Source: Enhydrobacter sp. (lineage in GTDB: Bacteria; Pseudomonadota; Alphaproteobacteria; Reyranellales; Reyranellaceae). Taken from it: a stretch of DNA of 64,000 nt. The notes under the pieces are model-generated. The model was not told the origin of the DNA, ran no database searches, and was given only the letters and a program-made list of their open reading frames with translations. Below are positions 38,951 to 47,412 of this stretch, piece after piece. How positions within the stretch are numbered: the stretch's first letter is position 1; the number at the start of each line of letters is the position of its first letter. The DNA lies in the NCBI RefSeq assembly GCF_030246845.1, contig NZ_CP126889.1, forward strand, positions 620,001 through 684,000, written 5' to 3'. The position numbers and the translations under genes are program-made.

Positions 38951-40012
38951 CTATTTCCAGAAGGCAAGCGAGCGGCGATGGTGCGTGTCGACCTCCACCG
39001 TGACGCTCATGCCGGCGGCCAGCGGCACCTTGTTGGGGTTCCCATCGATCGAGAGCCGCACCGGCAGGCGCTGCACGACCTTGACCCAGTTGCCGGACGC
39101 GTTCTCCGGCGGGAGCAGCGAGAAGCTCGAGCCCGTGCCCGGGCTGAGGCTCACCACCTTGCCGGTGAAGCTCTCGCCGGGAAAGGCGTCGACGTCGAAA
39201 GTGGCGCCCTGACCCGGCCGCATGTAGGTGAGATCGGTCTCCTTGAAATTGGCCTCTACCCAGACATCCGTATCGGAGACCAGTGCGAACAGCGGCGCAG
39301 CGGCGTTGACATAGTCGCCGACCTGGAGCTGCTCGACCTTGGTGACGATGCCTTCGATCGGCGCGTCGATCTCGGTGTAGGAAAGCTCGAGCCGCGCATG
39401 ATCGAGCGCGGCCTGCGCCTGACGCACGCCCGGCTGGCTGTCGACGGGGGCGTCGGGCTTGCCGCCGAGCTCGGCAAGCGCGCTTGCCGTCCGCTGGCGC
39501 GCCGCCGCCAGCCGCTGGCGCGCCGTTTCGAGATCGTGCGTCGCCTGGTCGAGCCGGGAACGGGAAGCGATGCCGGACGCGGCGAGCTTGCTCTGACGGT
39601 CGAACTCGCGCTGCTCGAAAGCCAGGGTGTCCTCGGCCGCCTTCTCCTCGGCACGCGCCTGGGCGTAGGCCGCCTGCAGCGTGGCGATGCGCAGCCGCGC
39701 GCTCGCGAGCTTCGCCTCGGCCGATTCGACGGCGATCTCGAACGGCCGCCGGTCGAGCTTGACCATGGGCTGGCCCTTCTTGACGACCTCGTTGTCGTGC
39801 ACGTCGATCTCGACCACGCGGGCCGAGATGTTGGCGCTCACCTCCACGCGCGCCGCCTGGATGTATGCATCGTCGGTCGAGACGTAGCGGCCGCCCAGCA
39901 GGTAGAAGGCGATCGCCCCCAGGACGACCACGACCGGCCCGGCCGCCAGCAAAATGGTCCGGACCCTGCTTCGGCGGGTCTTCAAGGCGAGAAACGGGGC
40001 TTCGAACGGCAT
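38951..40012 (-). CDS. HlyD/EmrA-type membrane fusion protein
   Basis: 353 residues. One N-terminal membrane helix (about 18-41), then biotinyl-lipoyl-like halves (RYVSTDDAYIQA ... VEVSANISARV) around a long coiled coil (about 85-195), and the beta-barrel region (VNAAAPLFALVSDTDVWVEANF). This is EmrA architecture. First gene of the emrA-emrB unit, transcribed away from lysR across a 99-base gap. Confidence 0.9.
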   Translation of the reverse strand: MPFEAPFLALKTRRSRVRTILLAAGPVVVVLGAIAFYLLGGRYVSTDDAYIQAARVEVSANISARVVEIDVHDNEVVKKGQPMVKLDRRPFEIAVESAEAKLASARLRIATLQAAYAQARAEEKAAEDTLAFEQREFDRQSKLAASGIASRSRLDQATHDLETARQRLAAARQRTASALAELGGKPDAPVDSQPGVRQAQAALDHARLELSYTEIDAPIEGIVTKVEQLQVGDYVNAAAPLFALVSDTDVWVEANFKETDLTYMRPGQGATFDVDAFPGESFTGKVVSLSPGTGSSFSLLPPENASGNWVKVVQRLPVRLSIDGNPNKVPLAAGMSVTVEVDTHHRRSLAFWK

Positions 40013-40067
40013 TTTCCTGGAGGTCCGATTGAGGGGGAGCGGAACCTAGCAGGTTGGTCGCTCTGGG

Positions 40068-40110
40068 ATTATACCGTACAATATGAATAGATTAGTTGGT
40101 ATTAACGAAC
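40068..40110. promoter_or_regulatory. Divergent promoter and candidate LysR site
   Basis: On the minus strand a perfect -10 TATAAT (40073-40068) precedes the HlyD gene, but no good -35 is present. At 40095-40110 there is a 16-base imperfect dyad GTTnGTnnnnACnAAC of LysR-box type, close to the regulator's own ATG and overlapping the place where the -35 of the exporter promoter would be. Activator-type control of the exporter is suggested. Confidence 0.55.
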
Positions 40111-40111
40111 A

Positions 40112-41005
40112 ATGCACGGAACGGAATTCGCCGAGTTGAACGCCTTCGTTGCCGTCGCCGAGCGCAGCAGCTTCGCGCGCGCCGCCGCCCAGCTCGGCGT
40201 CGTGCCCTCCACCATCAGCCAGATCATCCGCACGCTCGAGGAGCGGCTGGGCGTGCGCCTGCTGAACCGCACGACGCGCAGCGTCTCCCTGACCGACGCG
40301 GGCGAGCGCCTGCTCGCGCGAATCCGGCCGGCCATCATGGAACTGGGCGCCGCGGTCGAGGACCTGAACGAGTTTCGCAACATTCCGACCGGCACCCTGC
40401 GGCTCAGCGTTTCCACGGGCGCGGCGCACATCGTGCTGGCGCCGATCGTGAAGGACTTCCTCGCCGCACATCCCGCCATCTCGCTCGACATCACCACCGA
40501 CAACCGCCAGAGCGATATCGCCAGCGGCCGTTTCGATGCCGGCATCCGGGTGGGACGATTCGTCGCCAAGGACATGCAGATCGTTCGCGCGAGCGCGCCG
40601 TCGCGACTGATGGCGGTCGCCTCGCCCGACTATCTGCAGCGAAACCCGCCGATCCGGGTGCCGCAGGATCTGCAGCACCACAACTGCATCCGCTTCCGCG
40701 GCAACGACCAGATCTCGACCTGGGAGTTCGCGCGCGGCAAGAGGACGCTCCATCTCTCGGTGAACGGCACGCTGGTCACGAACAACATGGAGCTGGTGCT
40801 GCGCGCCGTGCTCGACGGTGTAGGCGTGGGCTATACGATCGAATCGTACGTCGCCGCCGAGCTTGCGCAGCAGCGGCTGGTGCCCCTGCTGACCGACTGG
40901 TCGCCGCAGCACCAGAGCTACTATCTCTACTATTCCGGCCGACGCCAGCTTCCGGTGCCGCTGAAGGCGTTCATCGCCTTCCTGCGCCAGCGGAGAAAAG
41001 CATAG
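40112..41005 (+). CDS. LysR family transcriptional regulator
   Basis: 297 residues. The winged HTH is at the N-terminus (SFARAAAQLGVVPSTISQII; recognition helix about 30-50), with a substrate-binding domain in the rest (PTGTLRLSVSTGAAH onward). It resembles the LysR group of single-gene neighbours that regulate divergent exporters or dehydrogenases. It probably binds the dyad in the gap and regulates emrAB-like genes. Confidence 0.92.
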   Translation: MHGTEFAELNAFVAVAERSSFARAAAQLGVVPSTISQIIRTLEERLGVRLLNRTTRSVSLTDAGERLLARIRPAIMELGAAVEDLNEFRNIPTGTLRLSVSTGAAHIVLAPIVKDFLAAHPAISLDITTDNRQSDIASGRFDAGIRVGRFVAKDMQIVRASAPSRLMAVASPDYLQRNPPIRVPQDLQHHNCIRFRGNDQISTWEFARGKRTLHLSVNGTLVTNNMELVLRAVLDGVGVGYTIESYVAAELAQQRLVPLLTDWSPQHQSYYLYYSGRRQLPVPLKAFIAFLRQRRKA

Positions 41006-41017
41006 ACCGAGGAGCGC

Positions 41018-41149
41018 TTACTGGCTGTCCTGGTGTCCGTTGAACCGCCGGTAGCGGATGGTCGCGGCGCCAAGGCACAGGATCAGCACGGCGAAACCCG
41101 CCGCCCAAAGAAGATAGCCGACGCTCTGGAGAATCTGACCGGATGACAT
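41018..41149 (-). CDS. Small single-pass membrane protein (43 aa)
   Basis: 43 residues with one transmembrane helix (SVGYLLWAAGFAVLILCLGA) and a basic, polar C-terminus. AAGGAG lies six bases before the ATG, an excellent ribosome site. It is on the minus strand between lysR and the second liv operon. No family recognised. The strong site and the coherent TM design make it credible despite its size. Confidence 0.65.
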   Translation of the reverse strand: MSSGQILQSVGYLLWAAGFAVLILCLGAATIRYRRFNGHQDSQ

Positions 41150-41233
41150 GACGCGCTCCTTCTGCAAGGAGACAACACCACGCTCCGGCGCAAGTTGCGC
41201 GTGCGACGTCAGGACGCTCCGGTTCTGTCCACG

Positions 41234-41944
41234 CTACATCGCGAGGTAGCGACGACGAATATCGGTATTGGCCCTCAGTCCCGCCACATCGTCGCGATGC
41301 ACGATATGGCCCTTGTCGATCACCGCGGCATGCGAAGCAATGCTGAGGCAGAAGTGCATATTCTGTTCGGCCAGCAAGATGGTCGCGCCGCCTGCGCCCA
41401 ATTCGCGCACGAGCTTGCCGATCTCCGCGACGATGATCGGCGCCAGCCCTTCGCTCGGCTCGTCCAGCAGCAGCACCAAGGGATTGCCCATCAGTGCGCG
41501 CGCGATCGCGAGGAGCTGCTGCTCGCCGCCCGACAACCGGCCCGCGGCGCGGCGCCGCAGCCTGGCGAGCAGCGGAAAGGTTTCCCAGATACGCGGCACA
41601 GTCCAGTCGCTGCGGCCGTCAGGGCCGGGTTTCGCCGCGATCAGGAGGTTGTCCTCGACCGTGTGCTCGGGAAAGACCTGACGATCCTCCGGCACGTAGG
41701 CGAGACCGAGCCTGGCCCGTGCGTGGGGCGGGGCGTGAGTGATGTCGCGGCCGCCGAAGAAGACGCGACCCCGGCGCGCGGGAACGACGCCGGCCAGCGT
41801 CTTCATGGTCGTGCTCTTGCCGGCGCCGTTGCGGCCCAGCAGCGCCAGCGTGCGGCCCTCTTCCAGCGCCAGATCGATGTCGAACAGGATCTGGCTCGCG
41901 CCATAGAAGGCGCAGAGCTCCTCGGTGCGCAGGAGCTCGGTCAC
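41234..41944 (-). CDS. livF: ABC transporter ATP-binding protein (LivF-like, second system)
   Basis: 236 residues. Walker A GRNGAGKST, signature RLSGGEQQLLAIARAL, Walker B LVLLLDEPSEGLAP and LLAEQN. It starts at GTG, overlapping the LivG stop codon (GTGA). Last gene of the K-H-M-G-F set. 'Second system' distinguishes it from the liv operon at 26 kb. Confidence 0.92.
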   Translation of the reverse strand: MTELLRTEELCAFYGASQILFDIDLALEEGRTLALLGRNGAGKSTTMKTLAGVVPARRGRVFFGGRDITHAPPHARARLGLAYVPEDRQVFPEHTVEDNLLIAAKPGPDGRSDWTVPRIWETFPLLARLRRRAAGRLSGGEQQLLAIARALMGNPLVLLLDEPSEGLAPIIVAEIGKLVRELGAGGATILLAEQNMHFCLSIASHAAVIDKGHIVHRDDVAGLRANTDIRRRYLAM

Positions 41945-42693
41945 GCCGCGTGCTCCTCGGTGCCGAGATAGGCGTCGATCACGAGCTGGTTGGCGCGGAT
42001 CTCGTCGGGTGTGCCTTCCGCCAGCACGCGGCCGTAGCAGAGCACGCGGATGGTGCTCGCGACCGAGAAGACGATGTCCATGTCGTGCTCGATGAAGACC
42101 AGGGTGAGCTTCTGGCGCTCCCACAGACCGCGCACCCGTTCGATCATGCGCCAGCGCTCCTCGGGCCCCATGCCCGCGGTCGGCTCGTCGAGCAGCAACA
42201 CACGCGGCTCGAGCGCCAGCGCGAGCGCGATATCCAGCAGCTTCTGATCGCCATGCGAGAGGATCGCGGCCTGCGTGTCGACCACCTCCTCCAGGCCCGC
42301 CATCTCGGCGACCTCCATCGCGCGCTGGCGGACCGCGGGCGACGGGAAGCGGCCGCGGAGATTGCCCCACTGGCCGACATGGGAGGTGACCGCGGCCATC
42401 AGGTTCTCGAGCACGGTCATGCTGGGGAAACAGCTCGCCACCTGGAAGGCGCGGCCGATGCCCTCGCGCACGCGGGCGGTGCGCGACAGGGCCGTGACGT
42501 CGCGCCCGTCCAGCAGCACCTGGCCGGCGTCGGCCGGGAAGGCGCCGCAGATCAGGTTGAAGAAGGTGCTTTTGCCCGCGCCGTTCGGGCCGATCACCGC
42601 CGACAGCGAGCCCGACGGAAAATGCAGCGACACGTCGTCGATGGCGCGCACGCCGCCGAACGCCTTGATGAGATTGCGGACCTCAAGGCTCAT
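41941..42693 (-). CDS. livG: ABC transporter ATP-binding protein (LivG-like, second system)
   Basis: 250 residues. Walker A GPNGAGKST, the LivG-type signature LSHGDQKLLDIALAL, Walker B VLLLDEPTAGMGPEE and FIEHD. More canonical than the LivG at 28 kb, which has an LPYG signature. It starts with ATG overlapping the LivM stop (ATGA). Confidence 0.92.
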   Translation of the reverse strand: MSLEVRNLIKAFGGVRAIDDVSLHFPSGSLSAVIGPNGAGKSTFFNLICGAFPADAGQVLLDGRDVTALSRTARVREGIGRAFQVASCFPSMTVLENLMAAVTSHVGQWGNLRGRFPSPAVRQRAMEVAEMAGLEEVVDTQAAILSHGDQKLLDIALALALEPRVLLLDEPTAGMGPEERWRMIERVRGLWERQKLTLVFIEHDMDIVFSVASTIRVLCYGRVLAEGTPDEIRANQLVIDAYLGTEEHAA

Positions 42694-43643
42694 CGCGCCC
42701 TTCCCCTCCAGCGCAGCCGGAGGAAGTCGAGCACGCCGCGGCGCAGCCCCAGCGCAAAGGCCAGGATCACGATTCCGAGCACCAGTCCGTAATACTCGGT
42801 CGTGCGGGTCACGATATCGTTCAGCGCCAGCAGGATCATGGCGCCGGCCAGCGGTCCCAGGAAGCTCTCGATGCCGCCCAGCATGACGGCGAAGATCGCC
42901 TGGCCCGAATTCGGCCAGTCGGCGAACTCGGGATAGGCTCCCGACACGAAGAGCGCGGCCAGCACGCCGCCCAGACCCGCGAAGCCGCCGGCGATCACGA
43001 AGGCGGCGAGCCGGGCCCGCCACAGCACGACGCCGAGAAAGGCGGCACGGTTCTCGTTGTCGCGGATCATGCGCAGCGTGGTGCCGAAGGGGCTGGCCGA
43101 TATGTGGCGCAGGGCGAGCAGACCCAGCACCGCAACGATCGCACAGAATTGGTAAAGATGGAGCTGCGAGCCGAGATCGAAGCCGAAGATCTCCCGTCGC
43201 GGAATGCCGCCGCGCAGGCCCTGGTCGCCGCCAGTCAGGCTCTGCCACGAGATGATGATGCTGAAGAACAGCATCTGCATGGCCAGCGTCACGAAGGCGA
43301 AATAGTCGGAGCTGAGCCGCACGCAGACCGCGCCAACCGCAAGCGCCGCGACGCTCGTGGCCAGGACCGCGAGAATGGCGGCCACCGGCAGCGACATATC
43401 CGTGAGCTGCATCATCAGGGCGAAGGCATAGGCGCCGAACCCGTAGAACATGCCATGACCGAACGACACCATGCCGGTGCTGCCCACGAGCAGATTCAGT
43501 GACGTGGCGAACAGCGCCATGGCGCTCAGCCGGATGACGTAGTCCTCGAAGGCCGGATTGCGATGGACCGCGGGGATCAACAGGATGACGATCAGGACCA
43601 CGGCGGCGATGATCGTGTCGCGCAAGGCGGGCCGGATCTTCAT
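42690..43643 (-). CDS. livM: Branched-chain amino acid-type ABC permease (LivM, second system)
   Basis: 317 residues, normal LivM length. The motif GSTGMVSFGHGMFYGFGAYA and the QSLTGGDQGLRG and FVSGAYPEFADW regions are typical. An open frame continues far upstream through livH and the binding protein in another phase, so the ATG that overlaps the LivH stop is used as the start. Confidence 0.92.
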   Translation of the reverse strand: MKIRPALRDTIIAAVVLIVILLIPAVHRNPAFEDYVIRLSAMALFATSLNLLVGSTGMVSFGHGMFYGFGAYAFALMMQLTDMSLPVAAILAVLATSVAALAVGAVCVRLSSDYFAFVTLAMQMLFFSIIISWQSLTGGDQGLRGGIPRREIFGFDLGSQLHLYQFCAIVAVLGLLALRHISASPFGTTLRMIRDNENRAAFLGVVLWRARLAAFVIAGGFAGLGGVLAALFVSGAYPEFADWPNSGQAIFAVMLGGIESFLGPLAGAMILLALNDIVTRTTEYYGLVLGIVILAFALGLRRGVLDFLRLRWRGRAR

Positions 43644-44542
43644 GCGGTGCGGCGGCCGAACAGCCCTTGCGGGCGGAAGACCAGGATCAGGATCATGACG
43701 GCGTAGATCAGCCCGTCGGTGAAGCCCGGAAAGCCGATCGTGCCGAAACCGCGCAGCAGCCCGATCACAAGAGCCGCCACCAGTGCGCCGCCGATCGAGC
43801 CCATGCCGCCGATCACGGTCACGATGAAGCTTTCGATCAGGATCGAGAAACCCATTCCGGGCGAGAGCGAGCGCACCGGCGCCGCCAATGCGCCGGCGAG
43901 CCCGGCCAGGGCCCCGCCGACCGCGAACACCACCGCGAACAGGAGCGTGGTGTTGATGCCGAGCACCCCCACCATCGCCGCATTGTGCGCGGCCGCGCGG
44001 ACGGTCTTGCCGAGCCGCGTGAACGCGAGGCCGAGGCCCAGCGCCAGGGCGATCGCGGCCGCGACGCCGATCAGCACCGCATAGAAGGGCGGCACGACGC
44101 CGCCGGCGATGAAGAACGGCGGCACCTGGAAGGCCGCCGGCATGCCCATGGCATGGAAGTCGGGCCCCCACACGATCTTCACCACGTCGTCGAAGATCAG
44201 CACGACGGCGTAGCAGATCAGGAGCTGCATCAGGACGTTGCTGCCGTAAACGCGCGCGATCAGCAGGCGCTCGAACAGCACGCCGAACAGCGCCATCGCC
44301 GCCGCCGCGGCAAGCACCGCGAGTGCATAGCTCGTCGTGAGCTCGAGGGTCGTATAGGCGACGTATCCGCCCAGCATGTAGAAGGTGCCGTGGGCAAAGT
44401 TCACCACCCTCAGCACGCCGAAGATGAGCGTCAGCCCGGCGGCGACGAGGAACAGCAGCATGCCCACGATCAGGCCGCTGGTGGTCTGCGTCACCACGCA
44501 GGCGGCGGTCGCGAGGCAATGCCCGAGCGCGTCGAGATCCAT
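43640..44542 (-). CDS. livH: Branched-chain amino acid-type ABC permease (LivH, second system)
   Basis: 300 residues with about eight transmembrane segments. NFAHGTFYMLGGYVA and GGMGSIGGALVAAL are the conserved LivH motifs. The N-terminus has an extra polar lead (MDLDALGHCLATAACVV). Follows the binding protein gene after a 15-base gap and overlaps livM by 4. Confidence 0.92.
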   Translation of the reverse strand: MDLDALGHCLATAACVVTQTTSGLIVGMLLFLVAAGLTLIFGVLRVVNFAHGTFYMLGGYVAYTTLELTTSYALAVLAAAAAMALFGVLFERLLIARVYGSNVLMQLLICYAVVLIFDDVVKIVWGPDFHAMGMPAAFQVPPFFIAGGVVPPFYAVLIGVAAAIALALGLGLAFTRLGKTVRAAAHNAAMVGVLGINTTLLFAVVFAVGGALAGLAGALAAPVRSLSPGMGFSILIESFIVTVIGGMGSIGGALVAALVIGLLRGFGTIGFPGFTDGLIYAVMILILVFRPQGLFGRRTA

Positions 44543-44557
44543 CGTCAGGCGGCAGCG

Positions 44558-45805
44558 TCAGATGTAATGCTGCTGCTTCTTCCACTCCGTCTCGAGCTCG
44601 ACGATCTTGCCCCAGTCGGCCGGCTTCACCGAGGTGATGTAGGGCGGCTTGGGCACCGTCTGACCCCAGCCGATCGCGTAGCCGATGGTGGTGTGGTCGT
44701 CGCGCATGGTGATGGTTCCGTCGACGCCGAAAGGCGTTTTGATCTTCATCCCGGTGAGCGCCGCCGCGACCTTCTTGCCGTCGATCGATCCGGCCTTCTT
44801 CACGCCCTCCTCGACGAACTGCAGCGCGACGCTGTTCTCCCACGACCAGTTGGTGGGATATTCGTTGAACTTCTTGCGATAGGCCTCGCCCCATTCCTTG
44901 TTGGCGGGCGTGTCGGGGAAGGTCTCGATGTAGCGCGTGGCGGCCTGGATGCCCTGCGGTAGGTTCTTGATCGCCGTCAGCACCGGATAGTCGAAGTTGG
45001 GGCTCGCCACGGTCATCTTCGAGAACAGCGCGTAGACGTTGCCCTGGTTGACGAAGGCCGAGAGATCTCCGGCATAAAGCAGCGTGAACAGCGCCTGCGG
45101 CTTGGCCTGGATCAGCTTGGTGATGACTTCGGTGAGGTCGGGCTGGCCGAGCTTCGGCCAGGCCTCGGTGTTGAACTCCGCGTCCGGCTTGAGCTTCTTG
45201 AAGAATTCCAGGTACTGCTTGGTCGTGTCGCGGCCGTAGGCGTAGTCGGGCGAGCAGGTCGCCCACTTGGTGATCTTCTTCTCGTTGGCGAAGTCGGCGA
45301 GGTAGGCGCTGCCGGCGATGGCGTCGTGCACGCCCTGCCGCGCTACGCGAAAGGCCGTCGCCACGCGGATCTTGGGATCGGCGGTCAGCGACGAGGTCTC
45401 GCTGTTCGAATGGATGCAGAGCACGCCGAGATCGCGCACCACCTCCTGCACGGCAAAGGCACCCGACGAAGCCTCGGCATCGATCAGGATTTCGCATCCG
45501 GCGCTATTCACCAGCTCGCGCGCCACGCGCGCCGCCTCCTGGGGCTGGCCCTTGGAATCGCGGAACACGAACTCGATCTGCCGGCCGAGGATGCCGCCTG
45601 CGGCGTTGATGCGCTCGGCCTCGAGCTGCAGGCCATTGCGCGAGGACGTGCCCAGCAGCGCGATCGGTCCGGAAAAAATACTCTGCATGCCGATGCGCAG
45701 CGTCTTGGCCTGCGCCCGTGCCACCCACGGCGCCGCGAGAACGCCGGTGACACCGGCGGCGGCGCCGGCGAGAAGGCTTCGACGTCCGATTCCACGCATC
45801 CGCAT
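44558..45805 (-). CDS. Periplasmic substrate-binding protein (Liv-type, second system)
   Basis: 415 residues. The N-terminus MRMRGIGRRSLLAGAAAGV contains a twin-arginine-like RRSLL and a hydrophobic run ending in ARA, suggesting Tat or Sec export. The type I periplasmic-binding fold follows (IGMQSIFSGPIALLGTSSRNG ... CSPDYAYGRDTTKQY). AAGGAGG lies seven bases upstream. First gene of the second liv operon and divergent from the flavoenzyme gene. The ligand cannot be assigned. Confidence 0.92.
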   Translation of the reverse strand: MRMRGIGRRSLLAGAAAGVTGVLAAPWVARAQAKTLRIGMQSIFSGPIALLGTSSRNGLQLEAERINAAGGILGRQIEFVFRDSKGQPQEAARVARELVNSAGCEILIDAEASSGAFAVQEVVRDLGVLCIHSNSETSSLTADPKIRVATAFRVARQGVHDAIAGSAYLADFANEKKITKWATCSPDYAYGRDTTKQYLEFFKKLKPDAEFNTEAWPKLGQPDLTEVITKLIQAKPQALFTLLYAGDLSAFVNQGNVYALFSKMTVASPNFDYPVLTAIKNLPQGIQAATRYIETFPDTPANKEWGEAYRKKFNEYPTNWSWENSVALQFVEEGVKKAGSIDGKKVAAALTGMKIKTPFGVDGTITMRDDHTTIGYAIGWGQTVPKPPYITSVKPADWGKIVELETEWKKQQHYI

Positions 45806-45878
45806 TGTGTTTCCTCCTTGTTCCGCATCGAGCCGTGGTTGTTTCGTTGAGCACATCCTAGCTGGAAAACGCAGACCA

Positions 45879-45893
45879 CAAACGCCGCGTTTG
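45879..45893. promoter_or_regulatory. Perfect dyad in divergent liv/flavoenzyme promoter region
   Basis: CAAACGC-C-GCGTTTG: two exact 7-base arms around one base. It lies in the 168-base gap between the liv binding-protein gene (minus) and the acyl-CoA-dehydrogenase-like gene (plus), where an operator for a shared regulator would be expected. No regulator gene is adjacent. Confidence 0.55.
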
Positions 45894-45973
45894 CATTTGT
45901 TTCGCTGTTCGGCCCGTTGACAAAGGCGCTGCCGACATCCCCCAATCGCCGGCAGGCCATTGCGAGGGACTTC

Positions 45974-47158
45974 ATGACCGACGTCGCCGTGTTGCCGCTC
46001 AAGCCGGATCCGCTTGCGCAGGCGCGCAAGATCGGGCCGTCGGTCGGTGCCGTCGCCGACGAGATCGAAGCGACGCAGGAGATTCCCGAGCCGGTCGTGA
46101 CGGCGCTGCACGAGTCGCGGCTCTTCCGCATGCTGCTTCCGCGCTCGGTGGGCGGCGATCAGGTCGAGCCGTGGACCTATTTGCGCGCGGTCGAGGAAGT
46201 GGCGCGCCATGACGGCTCGGTCGGCTGGAACGTCTTCGTCTCGAACAGCTCGGCGCTGATCGCGCCCTTCATCCCCATCGACTCGGCGCGCGCGATCTAC
46301 GGTGATCCGCGCGGGCTTGTCTCCTGGGGACCGCCCAATCAGCATCGCGCGATCGCCACGGCCGGCGGCTACCGCGTGACGGGCGAATGGCATTTCTCCA
46401 GCGGCCGGCGGCAGGCAAGCTGGATCGGCGTGCACTGCCAGGTGATCGAGCCCGACGGCTCGCTGCGGCTGAATCGCTTCGGCCGGCCGACCGTTCGCAC
46501 GCTCCTGATGCCCAAGGAACAGACGACGGCGATCCACGACTGGCACACGCTCGGCATGCGCGGCACGGCGTCGGAAGGCTACAGCGTCCGCGACGTGTTC
46601 GTGCCCGAGGCATTCTCCGGCACGCGCGAGGACCCGACGCTGCGCCGCGATCGCGGGCCGCTCTATGCCTTCACCATGCAGGGCCTCTATGCCGTCGGCG
46701 TCGCCGGCGTGGCGCTCGGCATCGCGCGGGCGATGCTCGAAGCTTTCGTCGCGCTCGCCGCCGAGAAGGCGCCACGCTACCAGGGCAGGCTGGCGGACAA
46801 TCCGGCGGTGCAATCCGACTTCGCTCGGCATGAGGCGGCGTTGGGCGCATCGCGCGCCTATCTGGTCGAGGTGCTGGAGGAGGCATGGGAGAGCGCCGAC
46901 GACGTCGAGCCGCTGGAGGCCCGACAGCGTGCGCGCGTGCGGCTCGCCTGCAGCCATGCCATACAGAATGCGCTCGACGTCGCCGATCGCGTCTTCAAGG
47001 CGACCGGCACATCCGCGATCTTCCTCGGCACGCCGTTCGAGCGCCGCTTTCGCGACATCCACACCCTCTCCCAGCAGATCCAGTCCCGCGACGCGCATTT
47101 CGAGGCCGCCGGGCGTGTCCTGCTCAAGGGCGATCCCGACGGCACCTTCATGGGCTGA
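45974..47158 (+). CDS. Acyl-CoA dehydrogenase-like flavin monooxygenase (HsaA/HpaH type)
   Basis: 394 residues of the acyl-CoA dehydrogenase fold with a type 2 C-terminal domain. This branch includes two-component flavin hydroxylases and desulfurases such as HsaA, p-hydroxyphenylacetate hydroxylase C2 and DszC. Features: SVGWNVFVSNSS, the GEWHFSSGRRQASWI segment, and TLGMRGTASEG. It may hydroxylate an aromatic compound using reduced flavin from a separate reductase, none being adjacent. The start is set at 45974 by GAGGG six bases upstream. Confidence 0.85.
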   Translation: MTDVAVLPLKPDPLAQARKIGPSVGAVADEIEATQEIPEPVVTALHESRLFRMLLPRSVGGDQVEPWTYLRAVEEVARHDGSVGWNVFVSNSSALIAPFIPIDSARAIYGDPRGLVSWGPPNQHRAIATAGGYRVTGEWHFSSGRRQASWIGVHCQVIEPDGSLRLNRFGRPTVRTLLMPKEQTTAIHDWHTLGMRGTASEGYSVRDVFVPEAFSGTREDPTLRRDRGPLYAFTMQGLYAVGVAGVALGIARAMLEAFVALAAEKAPRYQGRLADNPAVQSDFARHEAALGASRAYLVEVLEEAWESADDVEPLEARQRARVRLACSHAIQNALDVADRVFKATGTSAIFLGTPFERRFRDIHTLSQQIQSRDAHFEAAGRVLLKGDPDGTFMG

Positions 47159-47171
47159 GGCGCATGCCCAT

Positions 47172-47381
47172 ATGGCGATCATGTCACGGGCGCTGATCGC
47201 AATCGGCCTCGTCCTGGTGCTCGCCGGTTTGCTGTGGCCCTGGCTCGTTCGCCTCGGCCTTGGCCGGCTGCCGGGGGACATCGTGATCCGGCGCGAGGGC
47301 TTCACCTTCTATGCCCCGATCACGACCGGCCTGATCGTCGGGATTGTCCTGTCGCTGATCTTCTGGCTGATCAACCGCTGA
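47172..47381 (+). CDS. DUF2905 family membrane protein
   Basis: 69 residues with two transmembrane helices separated by the loop GRLPGDIVIRREGFTFYAPI, which is diagnostic of the DUF2905 family (uncharacterised small inner-membrane proteins). Two ATGs nine bases apart could each be the start. It lies 13 bases after the flavoenzyme and may be co-transcribed with it; the RND gene converges on it. Confidence 0.85.
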   Translation: MAIMSRALIAIGLVLVLAGLLWPWLVRLGLGRLPGDIVIRREGFTFYAPITTGLIVGIVLSLIFWLINR

Positions 47382-47412
47382 CTCCGGCGTCGACTGACCT
47401 ATGCGCGGCGGC

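Noticed and set aside
42690..45497. Fusion of LivM with upstream 600 codons
   Set aside because: The frame stays open through livH and the binding-protein gene, but only the part after the overlapping ATG at 43643 codes for LivM.
45917..45922. TTGACA as a promoter of the flavoenzyme gene
   Set aside because: No acceptable -10 at 16-18 bases downstream.
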